A DNA stretch of 64,000 bases from Paenibacillus_AB hodogayensis (GTDB lineage: Bacteria > Bacillota > Bacilli > Paenibacillales > NBRC-103111). Both the position numbers and the translations under genes were made by a program. A model generated the notes under the pieces. That model was not told the DNA's origin. It saw only the letters and a program-made list of their open reading frames with translations, and made no database searches. The stretch is from the NCBI RefSeq assembly GCF_039536325.1, contig NZ_BAAAYO010000002.1:124001-188000 (forward strand), in the 5' to 3' direction. This document shows, piece by piece, positions 8,762 through 16,995 of this stretch (position 1 is its first letter; each line of letters begins with the position of its first letter).

Positions 8762-8807
8762 AACGCGAACAACCCCAGCTCCCATCAGGGCGGGGGTTGT
8801 TCGCGTT
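8762..8807. terminator. Strong hairpin between convergent DoxX and sbcC genes
   Basis: Fifteen perfectly paired bases (8762-8776 with 8793-8807) enclose a 16-nt loop. It has no long T run on either strand, so termination efficiency is uncertain, but it fills the 70-bp gap between two convergent stop codons. Confidence 0.6.
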
Positions 8808-8819
8808 GACGCCGGACGT

Positions 8820-11800
8820 CTACTTTAATAAGATCGCAGTCCGGCTGTAGCCTTCCTTCGTCTTGCGCACTTCCAGCACGGCCGGGAAGGCGTCTTTCAA
8901 CTCCTGCACGTGGGAAATGACCCCGATCATCCGGCCGGCCCGCTGCAAATCGACCAGCGCGGCGATCGCCTTGCCGAGCGATTCCTCGTCGAGCGAGCCG
9001 AAGCCTTCGTCGATAAACATCATTTCGATCGCAACGCCGCCCTGGTGGGCTTGAATGACGTCGGTCATGCCAAGCGCCAAACAGAGCGAAGCATTGAACT
9101 TCTCCCCGCCGGATAACGTCTTGACGTCGCGGTTTTGTCCGGTATAGGCGTCGTACACGTCCAATCCGAGCCCGCTCTGCTTGCCCCGGATCTCCAGCCT
9201 GTCGCTGCGCTGCAACATAAACTGTCCGTCCGTCAGCGCGGTCAGCCGCGCATTGGCCGCATGCAAAATTTGCTCCAAATATTCGATCAGAATGTACCGC
9301 TCGAACGAGATTTTAAGCGGGTTGTCGCCCTTGAGCATCTGATACAGATCCATCACGATGGTGAGCCGCTCCTCCAGCTTGCGGACGTTCTCCCGGGCGG
9401 CTGCGATAGCTGTCCCCAGCCGTTCGCTCTCCTGCCGGAACCGTTCGGCCGTCTGCAGCTCGGCCGCCGTCCGCTCCAGCTCCCGCTTCAGGACGGCAAG
9501 CGCCTCCTGAAGCCGCTCCGTATCGGCCGGCTCCCGTTCGGCCAGCTCGCCTTCCAGCTCCGCGACCTGCTGTTCGAGCGCGGCAACGTTTTGACGGTAA
9601 GCCTCGATCTGCTTGCGCAAAGCAAGCCGGTCGGACTCGGCCAGCCTTGCCGCTATGTATGCGCCGGGATCGGCAAAGCCGCTCTTGTCCAGTTCGCTGC
9701 GGAACCGGTCGCCGGCTTCCCGCACGTTTGCCTCCGCCTCTTCGGCCTGCGCCGCCGCCTGGTGCGCGTTGGCCTTCTCCGCCGCCAGCCGCGTCTCGGC
9801 CAACTGCCGCAGCCGCTGCGCCTCCTTCCACGCTTCCTCCAGCTTGACGGCCAGCGCGTTCTGCGACCGCAGCCGCTTGTCGAGCAGGTCTGGCGTTCGC
9901 AGCTCTTCCGGAATCCGCTCCAGCTCCTTGGCCAACGCCGTTTGGGCCGAGCCGCTCTCCACCGCCGTCTGCTGCTGGCGAGCCGTTAGCCCGTCCTTCT
10001 GCGTCAGCAGCTCCTCCAGCCGGCGGTCGAGCGCGGAAGCCTCCTCCCGAAGCTGCGCTAGCGAAGCGGCCCGCTTCTTCAGCTCGTCCGTCTCGGCGCG
10101 CTGACGCTTGCCTTCCGTCTCCACCTGGCCGTACTGCTCCGCCAAACCGGCCGCCCGTATGCCATGCGCCTCCATCTCCGCCGCGCCCGCATCCCATCCG
10201 GAGCGGGCGGCCGCCGCCTGCGCCTTGGCCGCGCCGAGCTCCCGTTCCACGTAGCGAAGCGCCTCCTTGGCCTGCTGCAGCGTTTCGCGATTCGGCACCG
10301 CCTCGCCCGCCGCCGCTTTGTCCGGATGCTCCGTGCTGCCGCACACCGGGCACGGCTTGCCGTCATGCAGGTGAGCGGCCAGCAAGCCGGCCTGCCCTTC
10401 GATCCATAACGTCTCTAGCCTATCGTGCTCGGCGCGGGCGGCCAGCAGCTGCTTATCCAGCTCGGCCTCCGCGCGCGCAGCGTCGCCCATCCGCGCCTCC
10501 GCTTCCTGCAGCGCCTTGAGCAGCTTCGCCTTGTCGCGCAGCCGCGCCAGCGCCTCCAGCTTCTCCGGCAGCGCCGCCGTCTGCGCCTCCGCCTCGGCGA
10601 GCCGCTCCGCGGCGGCCCGCTTCGCTTCCCGCGCCGCAGCCAGCGCCGCCTCCGCCTCCGCCAGCCTCGCGGCGCCGGCCTGCTCCTCGCGCCGCAGCCG
10701 CTCGGCCTCGCGCCGCAGCGCATCGAGCCGCCGCACCGCCGGCTCCAGCTCCGCGAGCCGCTGCAGCTCGCGCTCGGCGGCTTTGCGCTCCGGCTCCCGC
10801 GCCGCCTCGCGGCCGTGCAGCGCCTCCGCTTCCGCAAGCGCCCGCGCGGCCTCCTCCGCCTCGCGCCGCTTGGCGTCAAGCTGCCGCCGCTTCGCCTCGG
10901 CGTCGCGAGCCGCCTTCGCCGCCTGCTCGGCGTACGGCTCGAGCCGTGCCGCCCGCTCGCCGAGCGCGAGCCGCTGCTCCTGCTCGGCGACGCTGCCCGC
11001 CTGGCCGGCCAGCTCGGCCAGCTTGGCCCGCTTCTGCGCCAGCTCCGCGAATCGGCCGTTCAGCAGCAGCGCGGCGCGCAGCTCCGTCTCCCGCCGCTCC
11101 AGCTCCGCGGCGAGCTCGGCCTTGCGCTCTTCGCCCGAGCGGGTCAGCTCGCGGTAATAGGTGCTCTCCCGCTCCAGCCCTTCCAGCACCTGGGCCGCGT
11201 TGTACGCCGTTTGGCGCAGTGTCGCTTCGAGCGGGCTGCCTTCGCGCAGCGGCAGCGTCTCTGGCACCTGCTTCATATATAGTTCCGCCTGGGCGGTCGC
11301 CTCCCGGTGCCGATCCTTCAGCTCACGGTGCTGGAGCTGGAACTTTTCCTCCAGCTTCCGGTACAGACCCGTGCGGAAAATACGGCGAAGAATGTCCTCC
11401 TTGTTCTCCGTATCCGACGTCAGCAGCTTGCGAAACTCGCCCTGCGGCAGCATGACGATCTGGCTGAACTGCTCCCGCGTCAAGCCGAGAATCGATTCCA
11501 AGCGGTCGTTCACGTCCCCAACCGTAAAACGGTCCACGCAAGGGACCTCCGTCCCCGACGTCGTTTCGTACAGCTCCGCCTTTCCGCCGGTTTCGCTTTT
11601 GTTCCCGCTTTTGCGGTGCGGCATTTGCCGGAACACCCGAAACGAGCGAGCGCCAGCCGCAAAAGCGAAATCGACCGCCGTGTGCGTGTCGTCGTCGGCA
11701 AAGTGGCTGCGCAGCAAGCGCGGCTCGGCGCGGTCCTCTCCGCTGGCGTAGCCGTACAGCGCGAAGCAGATGGCATCGAATATCGTCGTTTTGCCTGCGC

Positions 11801-11912
11801 CGGTATTGCCGGAGATGACGAACAGCCGCCGGTCACCCAGCTTCGTGAAATCGATCGTCTCCGAATCCCGGTAAGGGCCGAACGCATGCATGGTCAGTCG
11901 TAACGGCTTCAT
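8820..11912 (-). CDS. sbcC: SbcC, ATPase subunit of the SbcCD nuclease
   Basis: A 1030-residue Rad50-type SMC ATPase that works with SbcD to cut DNA hairpins and protein-blocked ends. Walker A is GNTGAGKTT near residue 35. Two long Ala/Glu/Arg-rich coiled-coil arms flank the zinc hook CPVCG. The ABC signature LSGGEKFNASL and Walker B MMFIDEGFGSLD lie near the C-terminus. The start is the ATG at 11912 (MKPLRLTMHAFGPY). A much longer frame running to 12215 lies inside sbcD and is rejected. The ATG overlaps the sbcD stop as ATGA, so translation is coupled. Length is normal for the family. Confidence 0.97.
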   Translation of the reverse strand: MKPLRLTMHAFGPYRDSETIDFTKLGDRRLFVISGNTGAGKTTIFDAICFALYGYASGEDRAEPRLLRSHFADDDTHTAVDFAFAAGARSFRVFRQMPHRKSGNKSETGGKAELYETTSGTEVPCVDRFTVGDVNDRLESILGLTREQFSQIVMLPQGEFRKLLTSDTENKEDILRRIFRTGLYRKLEEKFQLQHRELKDRHREATAQAELYMKQVPETLPLREGSPLEATLRQTAYNAAQVLEGLERESTYYRELTRSGEERKAELAAELERRETELRAALLLNGRFAELAQKRAKLAELAGQAGSVAEQEQRLALGERAARLEPYAEQAAKAARDAEAKRRQLDAKRREAEEAARALAEAEALHGREAAREPERKAAERELQRLAELEPAVRRLDALRREAERLRREEQAGAARLAEAEAALAAAREAKRAAAERLAEAEAQTAALPEKLEALARLRDKAKLLKALQEAEARMGDAARAEAELDKQLLAARAEHDRLETLWIEGQAGLLAAHLHDGKPCPVCGSTEHPDKAAAGEAVPNRETLQQAKEALRYVERELGAAKAQAAAARSGWDAGAAEMEAHGIRAAGLAEQYGQVETEGKRQRAETDELKKRAASLAQLREEASALDRRLEELLTQKDGLTARQQQTAVESGSAQTALAKELERIPEELRTPDLLDKRLRSQNALAVKLEEAWKEAQRLRQLAETRLAAEKANAHQAAAQAEEAEANVREAGDRFRSELDKSGFADPGAYIAARLAESDRLALRKQIEAYRQNVAALEQQVAELEGELAEREPADTERLQEALAVLKRELERTAAELQTAERFRQESERLGTAIAAARENVRKLEERLTIVMDLYQMLKGDNPLKISFERYILIEYLEQILHAANARLTALTDGQFMLQRSDRLEIRGKQSGLGLDVYDAYTGQNRDVKTLSGGEKFNASLCLALGMTDVIQAHQGGVAIEMMFIDEGFGSLDEESLGKAIAALVDLQRAGRMIGVISHVQELKDAFPAVLEVRKTKEGYSRTAILLK

Positions 11913-13084
11913 AGGATGCCCCCCTCTTCGCGGAGCAGTTGTTCGTATGTATCGGCAAACAGCCGCTTCTTGTCCTCGTCCAGGGCGGCGCCCTTCACTT
12001 CCTCGTAGAAAGCCGCGAACAGCTCGAGCGGATCGGCTTCCCTCCGGCCTTTCCCGGCTGCTCCGGCTGCGGCTTCGCCTGCCGCGAGAATGGCCGCCAT
12101 AGAGGCAGATCGGCGTTCCACGAACAGCGCGTTCGGATAGATCGCCCTGACCTTCTCCATCGGAAACAGAACCGGATCGTCGTTCGTCAACGTAACGAAC
12201 GCATAATCGCCGCATATGTCATGCCCTTCAATCTCTTCGATCGTGCCGACAACCCGCCGCATATCCCGCAGTGGCAGCAGTTCTTTCCTCTCCAGCGAGA
12301 CGATGCCTTGTCCATCAAGCTCCACGATGTAGAAGCATTTGCGGTGGGTTTCTTCGGAAATCGAATATTTCAGGGGAGAGCCGGCATAGCGGATATGCTC
12401 TCCGAGCACGTAATGCGCTTGATGCAGATGGCCGAGCGCCACGTAATGGAACTTGCCGAAATGCTCCGCTCGCACATGCTCCGCCCCGCCGATCGACAGC
12501 GGACGCTCCGAATCGCTCGTATTGCTTTGCGGCTCGCCGCCCGGCGTCACGAACGCATGTCCGACGAGAATATGTCTGGCAGCCGGGTCCATCGACGCTT
12601 CGATACGGGCTACGATCGCCTGCATCGCCTCGTCGTGGGTACGGATCGCTTCGTCCTTCAATATGTATCGCACCTGGGCGGGGTCGGCGTAGGGCACCAG
12701 GTGAACATGCACCTCGCCGTGCTCGTCGCGCAGCACGACAGGCTTATGCTCCGCCTTGAGCTGACCGGCCAGATGCAGCCCTCTTCCTTCCATAATGCGG
12801 GTGGCGAAGTCCAACCGGTCTGGACTGTCATGGTTGCCGGATATCGCCAGCACCGGCGTATTCAGATCGACCACGATCCGCTCCAGCAACTCGTCCAGCA
12901 AATCCACCGCATCGGTAGGGGGGATCGCCCGGTCATACAAGTCGCCTGCTATGACAACCGCATCCGGGCGTTCCCGCTCCACCGTTTCCACCAGCTGCCC
13001 CAGCACATGCCTCTGGTCTTCCGTCATATAAACGCCCTGCACCAGCTTGCCCAAGTGCCAGTCGGCGGTATGTATAAATTTCAT
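11909..13084 (-). CDS. sbcD: SbcD, exonuclease subunit of the SbcCD complex
   Basis: A 391-residue Mre11-type phosphoesterase, the nuclease partner of SbcC. All metal-site motifs are visible in order: HTADWHLGK at the N-terminus, AGDLYDR, GNHDS, GHAFV and GHLHQAHY. The C-terminal part provides the capping and SbcC-contact regions. The ATG at 13084 follows AAAGGAAGAAGGG. It overlaps the stop of a possible 50-codon ORF upstream (13081-13233) and its own stop overlaps sbcC by 4 nt. This order, sbcD then sbcC, is the usual one. Confidence 0.97.
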   Translation of the reverse strand: MKFIHTADWHLGKLVQGVYMTEDQRHVLGQLVETVERERPDAVVIAGDLYDRAIPPTDAVDLLDELLERIVVDLNTPVLAISGNHDSPDRLDFATRIMEGRGLHLAGQLKAEHKPVVLRDEHGEVHVHLVPYADPAQVRYILKDEAIRTHDEAMQAIVARIEASMDPAARHILVGHAFVTPGGEPQSNTSDSERPLSIGGAEHVRAEHFGKFHYVALGHLHQAHYVLGEHIRYAGSPLKYSISEETHRKCFYIVELDGQGIVSLERKELLPLRDMRRVVGTIEEIEGHDICGDYAFVTLTNDDPVLFPMEKVRAIYPNALFVERRSASMAAILAAGEAAAGAAGKGRREADPLELFAAFYEEVKGAALDEDKKRLFADTYEQLLREEGGIL

Positions 13085-13233
13085 CGTTTGCCCTTCTTCC
13101 TTTCCTTGCTTCGACCGATGACGTTCAGAAAAGCGCCGGTCCTTCCCGTAACCATTCGATTTCCAAGCGCCGAATTCCTGTCTCCGCCGGCAATTCGAAG
13201 AATATCCAATTTTTGTTTATCATCCAAATTCAT
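13081..13233 (-). CDS. Possible small ORF coupled to sbcD (50 aa)
   Basis: An open frame of 50 codons (MNLDDKQKLDILRI... ending KERKKGKR) stops with a TGA that overlaps the sbcD ATG as ATGA, the same arrangement as sbcD-sbcC. The product would be small and very basic. There is no clear ribosome site before its ATG at 13233, so it may be a remnant or non-coding. Confidence 0.3.
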   Translation of the reverse strand: MNLDDKQKLDILRIAGGDRNSALGNRMVTGRTGAFLNVIGRSKERKKGKR

Positions 13234-13319
13234 GGTAAAAGGAACTCGCACGAAAACGGTTACTCAACGATGGATGTCAACTGTGGATATTAGGCCAGTT
13301 GGCTCCTTGACTGCATAAT

Positions 13320-13351
13320 AAAAAGCCTCGGCACCATCATGCCGAAGCTTT
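13320..13351 (-). terminator. Terminator of the quinone oxidoreductase gene
   Basis: On the minus strand AGCTTCGGCA, loop TGATGG, TGCCGAGGCT is followed by TTTTTATT. It lies about 85 nt after the stop codon at 13436. Confidence 0.85.
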
Positions 13352-13435
13352 ACGTGATTAAGCTTATTCGTTAAACCGCTCAGACGACCGTTCCTTATGC
13401 CGCTTCTACATGATGTTTCTTCTTGGATTCTTGGA

Positions 13436-14437
13436 TTACTTTATTTTAATGACGACCTTTCCTTTGGCACCTCCGCCTTCTAAGTATTGGAGCGCTTGAC
13501 CGGCATCTTTCAAATCATAAACCTTATCAATAACGGGCTTAATGCGCCCCCCTTCAATAAATTCCTTTAAAATTTTCAATTGCGTTCCGCTCGGTTTCAT
13601 AAAAAGGTAATGATATTCCGTTTGGCTTTTTTTCTCAAGAGCCGTGATCTTACGGCTCACGACGGACAAAATGGCCGTTTTCATCCAACCCAATTGCTGC
13701 TCTTTTGCAAATTTTGCGTTTGGCATACCGGAAATCGATACGATTTTTCCGTTTGGTTTCAATATCCGGAATGATTTTTCCAAGGCTGCTCCTCCCAAAG
13801 TATCAAAAACAGCGTCATATCCGGATAACAGTTGTTCAAAATTCTCTTTTTTATAATTAATGATTAGATCGGCTCCCAGCGATTTGACCAATTCATAACC
13901 TTTATCGCTTGCTGTTGTAGCGACAAAAGCTCCCATTAACTTGGCCAGTTGGATGGCGAATGTACCCACGCCTCCGGCACCTGCATGAATCAAAATTTTT
14001 TGACCTTTTTGAAGATTCAAAATTTCGGTGAACGCTTGGTAAGTCGTCAGCCCGACCAGCGGTATGGACGCCGCTTCTTCAAAGCTTAGATTTTGCGGCT
14101 TCAGCGCAATATCTTCCTCATGAACTGAAATATATTCGGCTAATGTGCCGATCCGGTTTTTTCGGGGCCTCCCGTAAACTTCATCTCCGGGTTTATAGGC
14201 ATTCACTTGTTCGCCAACCTTCACGACAACTCCGGAGAAATCATTTCCCAAGATCAACGGAAACTTGTAACTCAAAAGCAATTTCACTTTTCCTTCCTTA
14301 ATTTTAAAATCGATAGGATTTAAGCTGGCTGCATGAATTTCCACCAGTACATCATGTTCTCCGATATTAGGCATTGGCCGATCTATCATCGTTAAGGGGA
14401 CATGTTTTCCGTATTTCTGAATGCTCATGGCCTTCAT
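13436..14437 (-). CDS. NADP-dependent quinone oxidoreductase (MDR, zinc-free)
   Basis: A 333-residue medium-chain reductase that passes hydride from NADPH to quinones or enones. It has an N-terminal GroES-like half with GNDFSGVVVKVG and YKPGDEVYG, then the Rossmann half with HAGAGGVGTFAIQLAK. The zinc-ligand cysteines of alcohol dehydrogenases are absent, placing it with quinone/enoyl reductases. The ATG at 14437 follows GGAG; an upstream TTG is less likely. The adjacent ArsR gene and shared palindromes (14459-14500 and 14875-14898) make it the probable target of that regulator, perhaps induced by electrophile stress. A terminator follows at 13320. Confidence 0.92.
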   Translation of the reverse strand: MKAMSIQKYGKHVPLTMIDRPMPNIGEHDVLVEIHAASLNPIDFKIKEGKVKLLLSYKFPLILGNDFSGVVVKVGEQVNAYKPGDEVYGRPRKNRIGTLAEYISVHEEDIALKPQNLSFEEAASIPLVGLTTYQAFTEILNLQKGQKILIHAGAGGVGTFAIQLAKLMGAFVATTASDKGYELVKSLGADLIINYKKENFEQLLSGYDAVFDTLGGAALEKSFRILKPNGKIVSISGMPNAKFAKEQQLGWMKTAILSVVSRKITALEKKSQTEYHYLFMKPSGTQLKILKEFIEGGRIKPVIDKVYDLKDAGQALQYLEGGGAKGKVVIKIK

Positions 14438-14458
14438 GTACAATCACTCCATATGATT

Positions 14459-14500
14459 ATTAGTTTAAACGGATGAACCAATTAATTAAAATTAGTTTCA
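14459..14500 (-). promoter_or_regulatory. Operator-like palindrome upstream of the oxidoreductase gene
   Basis: ATTAGTTTAA (14459-14468), 4 nt, then ATGAACCAAT (14473-14482) is an imperfect copy of the perfect dyad upstream of the ArsR gene (7 of 10 positions pair). A third half-site ATTAGTTTCA lies at 14491-14500. Together these suggest binding by the ArsR product. Confidence 0.6.
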
Positions 14501-14530
14501 CCTCAGTATTCCCTTGCCTTTTTTTGTTAG

Positions 14531-14854
14531 TCACTGAGGCCTGCTGCACTCGACTTCGACGGCGGCAATTAATGATTTGAGTTGTTCAAGCGGTTTGCGG
14601 ACAGTCAATACATAATAATTTTCTACGCTTTTTTTTTCGGATTTAATAAAACCGGACTGTTTCAGCACCTTCAAATGATGGGAAACGGCCGGTCTGGACA
14701 AATTGATATAGCTAGCTATCGTATTCACATTCAGTCCCGACTTGTGCTGCGCCAGCAGCATAATGATGGCTTGACGGTTTTCATCGGTCAACACTTCCAG
14801 CAGAGGAATACACTCTTTAAATTGTTGCAGAACATGCTCGGTTTGCTTGCTCAT
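14531..14854 (-). CDS. ArsR-family transcriptional repressor
   Basis: A 107-residue winged-helix regulator. The helix-turn-helix reads TIASYINLSRPAVSHHLKVLKQSGFI (about residues 45-70), typical of ArsR/SmtB proteins. A C-terminal helix likely forms the dimer interface. There is one Cys near the end and no CxC metal-binding pair, so a metal sensor is not obvious; redox or effector sensing is more likely. It lies 93 bp upstream of the oxidoreductase gene in the same direction. The perfect dyad in its own promoter region (14875-14898) and the partial copies before the oxidoreductase gene predict autoregulation and co-control of both genes. Confidence 0.92.
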   Translation of the reverse strand: MSKQTEHVLQQFKECIPLLEVLTDENRQAIIMLLAQHKSGLNVNTIASYINLSRPAVSHHLKVLKQSGFIKSEKKSVENYYVLTVRKPLEQLKSLIAAVEVECSRPQ

Positions 14855-14874
14855 CCATTCCCCTCATTCCGTTC

Positions 14875-14898
14875 ATTAGTTTAATCTCTTAAACTAAT
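14875..14898 (-). promoter_or_regulatory. Perfect 24-bp operator palindrome upstream of the ArsR gene
   Basis: ATTAGTTTAA (14875-14884), spacer TCTC, TTAAACTAAT (14889-14898) is a flawless 10+4+10 dyad about 20 bp upstream of the ArsR start codon. Related half-sites occur before the next gene, so it is the likely primary operator. Confidence 0.7.
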
Positions 14899-15035
14899 TA
14901 TAACCACCTGATTTATAAAATCAAGTGCGGGGTTGGGTTATTCAGCTTTTATTGGATATCTTTTTTTAAATAATAATGAGTGTGCCGGCCGGCGTTTTGT
15001 ATGGCTCCAAACACTTCAAAGCCTTGTTGAAATGG

Positions 15036-15704
15036 TTACTCCAGCGCTTTGAGCTTTTGCTCATACTGACGTATTAGAGCCGGATCGGGCCCATCGCGGT
15101 GCTTTTCGATGAACGCCTGAAGGGCCAGGCGGTATTCCGAAATGAATTTCGGATTGGCGGGACTTGCTGCAAGCTGGCCTTCGGCTTTTATAACCGGTTT
15201 GAGGTCTTTGTTGATTACCCACTTTAATCCATAATTGGACTTGTCGCTCATGATGAGGATATTTCGTTCGAAACCTGGAACATATTTGGCAACGAAAACT
15301 TCGCCCTTGGGCGGAATAAGAATCGCATTGCGCAGCGGATAGATGCTGGCGGACGTGGTACTGAAATTCGTCGCCACATCCAGCCCCTCGGCGGTTTTAA
15401 GGACTGCCTCGTACTCCCAAACATTTTGATCATTGTACAGGGAGTTTGTTTCCTCTGCATAAACAATGATTGCAGTACTTTCCGTTCCAACGGCGTTAAG
15501 AAATAATGAATTTAGATAATGCGTGAAGAAGATGTTGAACATTGCCGCCAGAAAACCTAAAATCGGAAAAATAAAAAACCATTTTCCATGATTACGCCAT
15601 ATCGATAAGAGGATTCCCAAGGCAAAGCTGAACAATAAGATTATCAAAAATGACCAGATCGGGTGATGCATCAAAAAATACAAGACGGCCGAGATCATAT
15701 ACAT
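15036..15704 (-). CDS. Membrane protein with extracytoplasmic domain, unknown
   Basis: About 222 residues. Two hydrophobic helices lie near the N-terminus (about residues 12-32 and 38-62), followed by a roughly 150-residue soluble domain rich in beta-type sequence and ending in a charged helix. The start is uncertain: the ATG at 15704 is 12 nt after AGGGAG, and a GTG at 15713 is 3 nt after it. No enzyme motif is visible and I do not recognise the family. It stands alone between the ArsR pair and a GNAT gene. Confidence 0.7.
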   Translation of the reverse strand: MYMISAVLYFLMHHPIWSFLIILLFSFALGILLSIWRNHGKWFFIFPILGFLAAMFNIFFTHYLNSLFLNAVGTESTAIIVYAEETNSLYNDQNVWEYEAVLKTAEGLDVATNFSTTSASIYPLRNAILIPPKGEVFVAKYVPGFERNILIMSDKSNYGLKWVINKDLKPVIKAEGQLAASPANPKFISEYRLALQAFIEKHRDGPDPALIRQYEQKLKALE

Positions 15705-15822
15705 GTCTGTCACTCGCTCCCTCTCATGATGTTAGTTGGGGAGAGTACAATGAATATCCCACGAATCTCCATAAAAAAGCTAATTTGCACCAGCAACTGG
15801 AAGTGCATTTACACGGTGTTTA

Positions 15823-16335
15823 TTAACCTTTTATTGAATCCAGCTTTTTCTCAAAAAGAACTCTATATGTATGGAAACCAAACTTCTCATGAAGTTTTTG
15901 GGATGAAGTATTTTCTATACCCGTTTGAGATCGTAGTAGATTAGCTCCTTTTTCGATTGCTTTTTTCTCAATATACTTTAACATCTGGAGGCCGAGGCCC
16001 CGGCCTTGAAATTCTGGAGTAATCAAAAGATCGTTTATTTCTGCTACGGACAATCCGTAGTCCACTATGTCGTTAAAAGTTACCCATAAGTATCCGACTA
16101 CTTTATTCGTTTCTTCATCGATCCATATCTCTGCAATTGATCTTTGGTCTTGTAACGTTTCTACAAAATAAGAATAAAATTCATTAGGTTGAGAGGTTGA
16201 AAACCATTTCTCGCGGTAATGATCATAAGAGGTTTTTCTTGCCCATGGCGTATCACTCGCGTAATTGGTTTGGCAATGAAACTCAAGTACAAGATGTTTA
16301 TCATCTTCGATGTTTATCCGCCGTGGGCTAATCAT
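15823..16335 (-). CDS. GNAT-family N-acetyltransferase
   Basis: A 170-residue acetyl-CoA-dependent transferase. Motif A is visible as LLITPEFQGRGLGLQML (GRGLG contacts the acetyl-CoA pyrophosphate). The C-terminal NTSSQKLHEKFGFHTYRV segment is the usual motif B region. The ATG at 16335 follows CAGGAGG with ideal spacing. It lies 20 bp downstream of a decayed Nudix gene in the same direction, so the two may once have formed an operon. The amine substrate (antibiotic, protein or small molecule) cannot be told. Confidence 0.9.
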   Translation of the reverse strand: MISPRRINIEDDKHLVLEFHCQTNYASDTPWARKTSYDHYREKWFSTSQPNEFYSYFVETLQDQRSIAEIWIDEETNKVVGYLWVTFNDIVDYGLSVAEINDLLITPEFQGRGLGLQMLKYIEKKAIEKGANLLRSQTGIENTSSQKLHEKFGFHTYRVLFEKKLDSIKG

Positions 16336-16355
16336 TATACGACCTCCTGAAGCTT

Positions 16356-16715
16356 TTATTTCTCTGAATTTTCACAGTTCCATTGCGTAAATAAAGTTAA
16401 TGAATGTTTCTTTTCATTTAGGAGGTTCTCCGCAATTTGTTTAATTACACTTGCATCGCGTAAATCGTATAGATTAGGAAGTAACAGGTCCGATATCTTG
16501 ATCAATGATTTCGTTTGCCTGTATTTCAAGAGCGCCTTCAACTATTTCACCAATAAAATGGAACATAATGACCTGGGTGTTTATGTTGCTTATCTTCCCC
16601 GGCTTCTGATTCGTCCCCCAGGAAAGTTCCATTTATCTCGTACAGAAGGTTTATTTTCTTTTATCATCAATACCTTATCAGCCTTAAGAATAGATGTACT
16701 CACAACTAATACCAT
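16356..16715 (-). pseudogene. Nudix hydrolase pseudogene
   Basis: Three reading frames of the minus strand hold successive pieces of one Nudix protein. The N-terminus (frame starting at 16715) ends in DKWNFPGGRI, the approach to the Nudix box. A middle piece, TQVIMFHFIGEIVEGALE, is in another frame. The C-terminal piece, LYDLRDASVIKQIAENLL, is in the first frame again, down to a stop at 16356. The catalytic REx2EExGU box is missing between the first two pieces, so an internal deletion plus frameshifts has destroyed the enzyme. A 61-codon ORF over the last part is only this remnant. Confidence 0.75.
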
Positions 16716-16890
16716 CCCATTTTAATCGTTGCCGCTTATTCATCTGTCCCACCGCTTTCTGGCTGCCCGTTATACTATATTTTACCATATAGCAGGAAAT
16801 ACGAGCAGCTACATAAGTAGGAAAAAAAAACGCTAAACCCGTTATGCTCAAGGGCCCAGTACAATTCCAAAGCTAATTGTTTGTATTCTC

Positions 16891-16930
16891 AAAAGCCTGA
16901 CCTCTTGCTGAGCAAGGGATCAGGCCTTTT
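16891..16930 (-). terminator. Terminator after the broken solute-binding protein gene
   Basis: A stem of about 18 pairs (16891-16909 with 16911-16930) has a T run on the minus-strand side. It lies 65 nt after the stop codon at 16996. Confidence 0.75.
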
Positions 16931-16995
16931 CACGTAAACGGTTTAAGGTCTGACTTTGTAGTGGCGCCACTCGGGGTCGATTGGACTTGTCCCCG

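Noticed and set aside
11912..12215. N-terminal extension of sbcC
   Set aside because: The extra sequence lies within sbcD and lacks homology to Rad50 proteins; the ATG at 11912 opens the conserved N-terminus.
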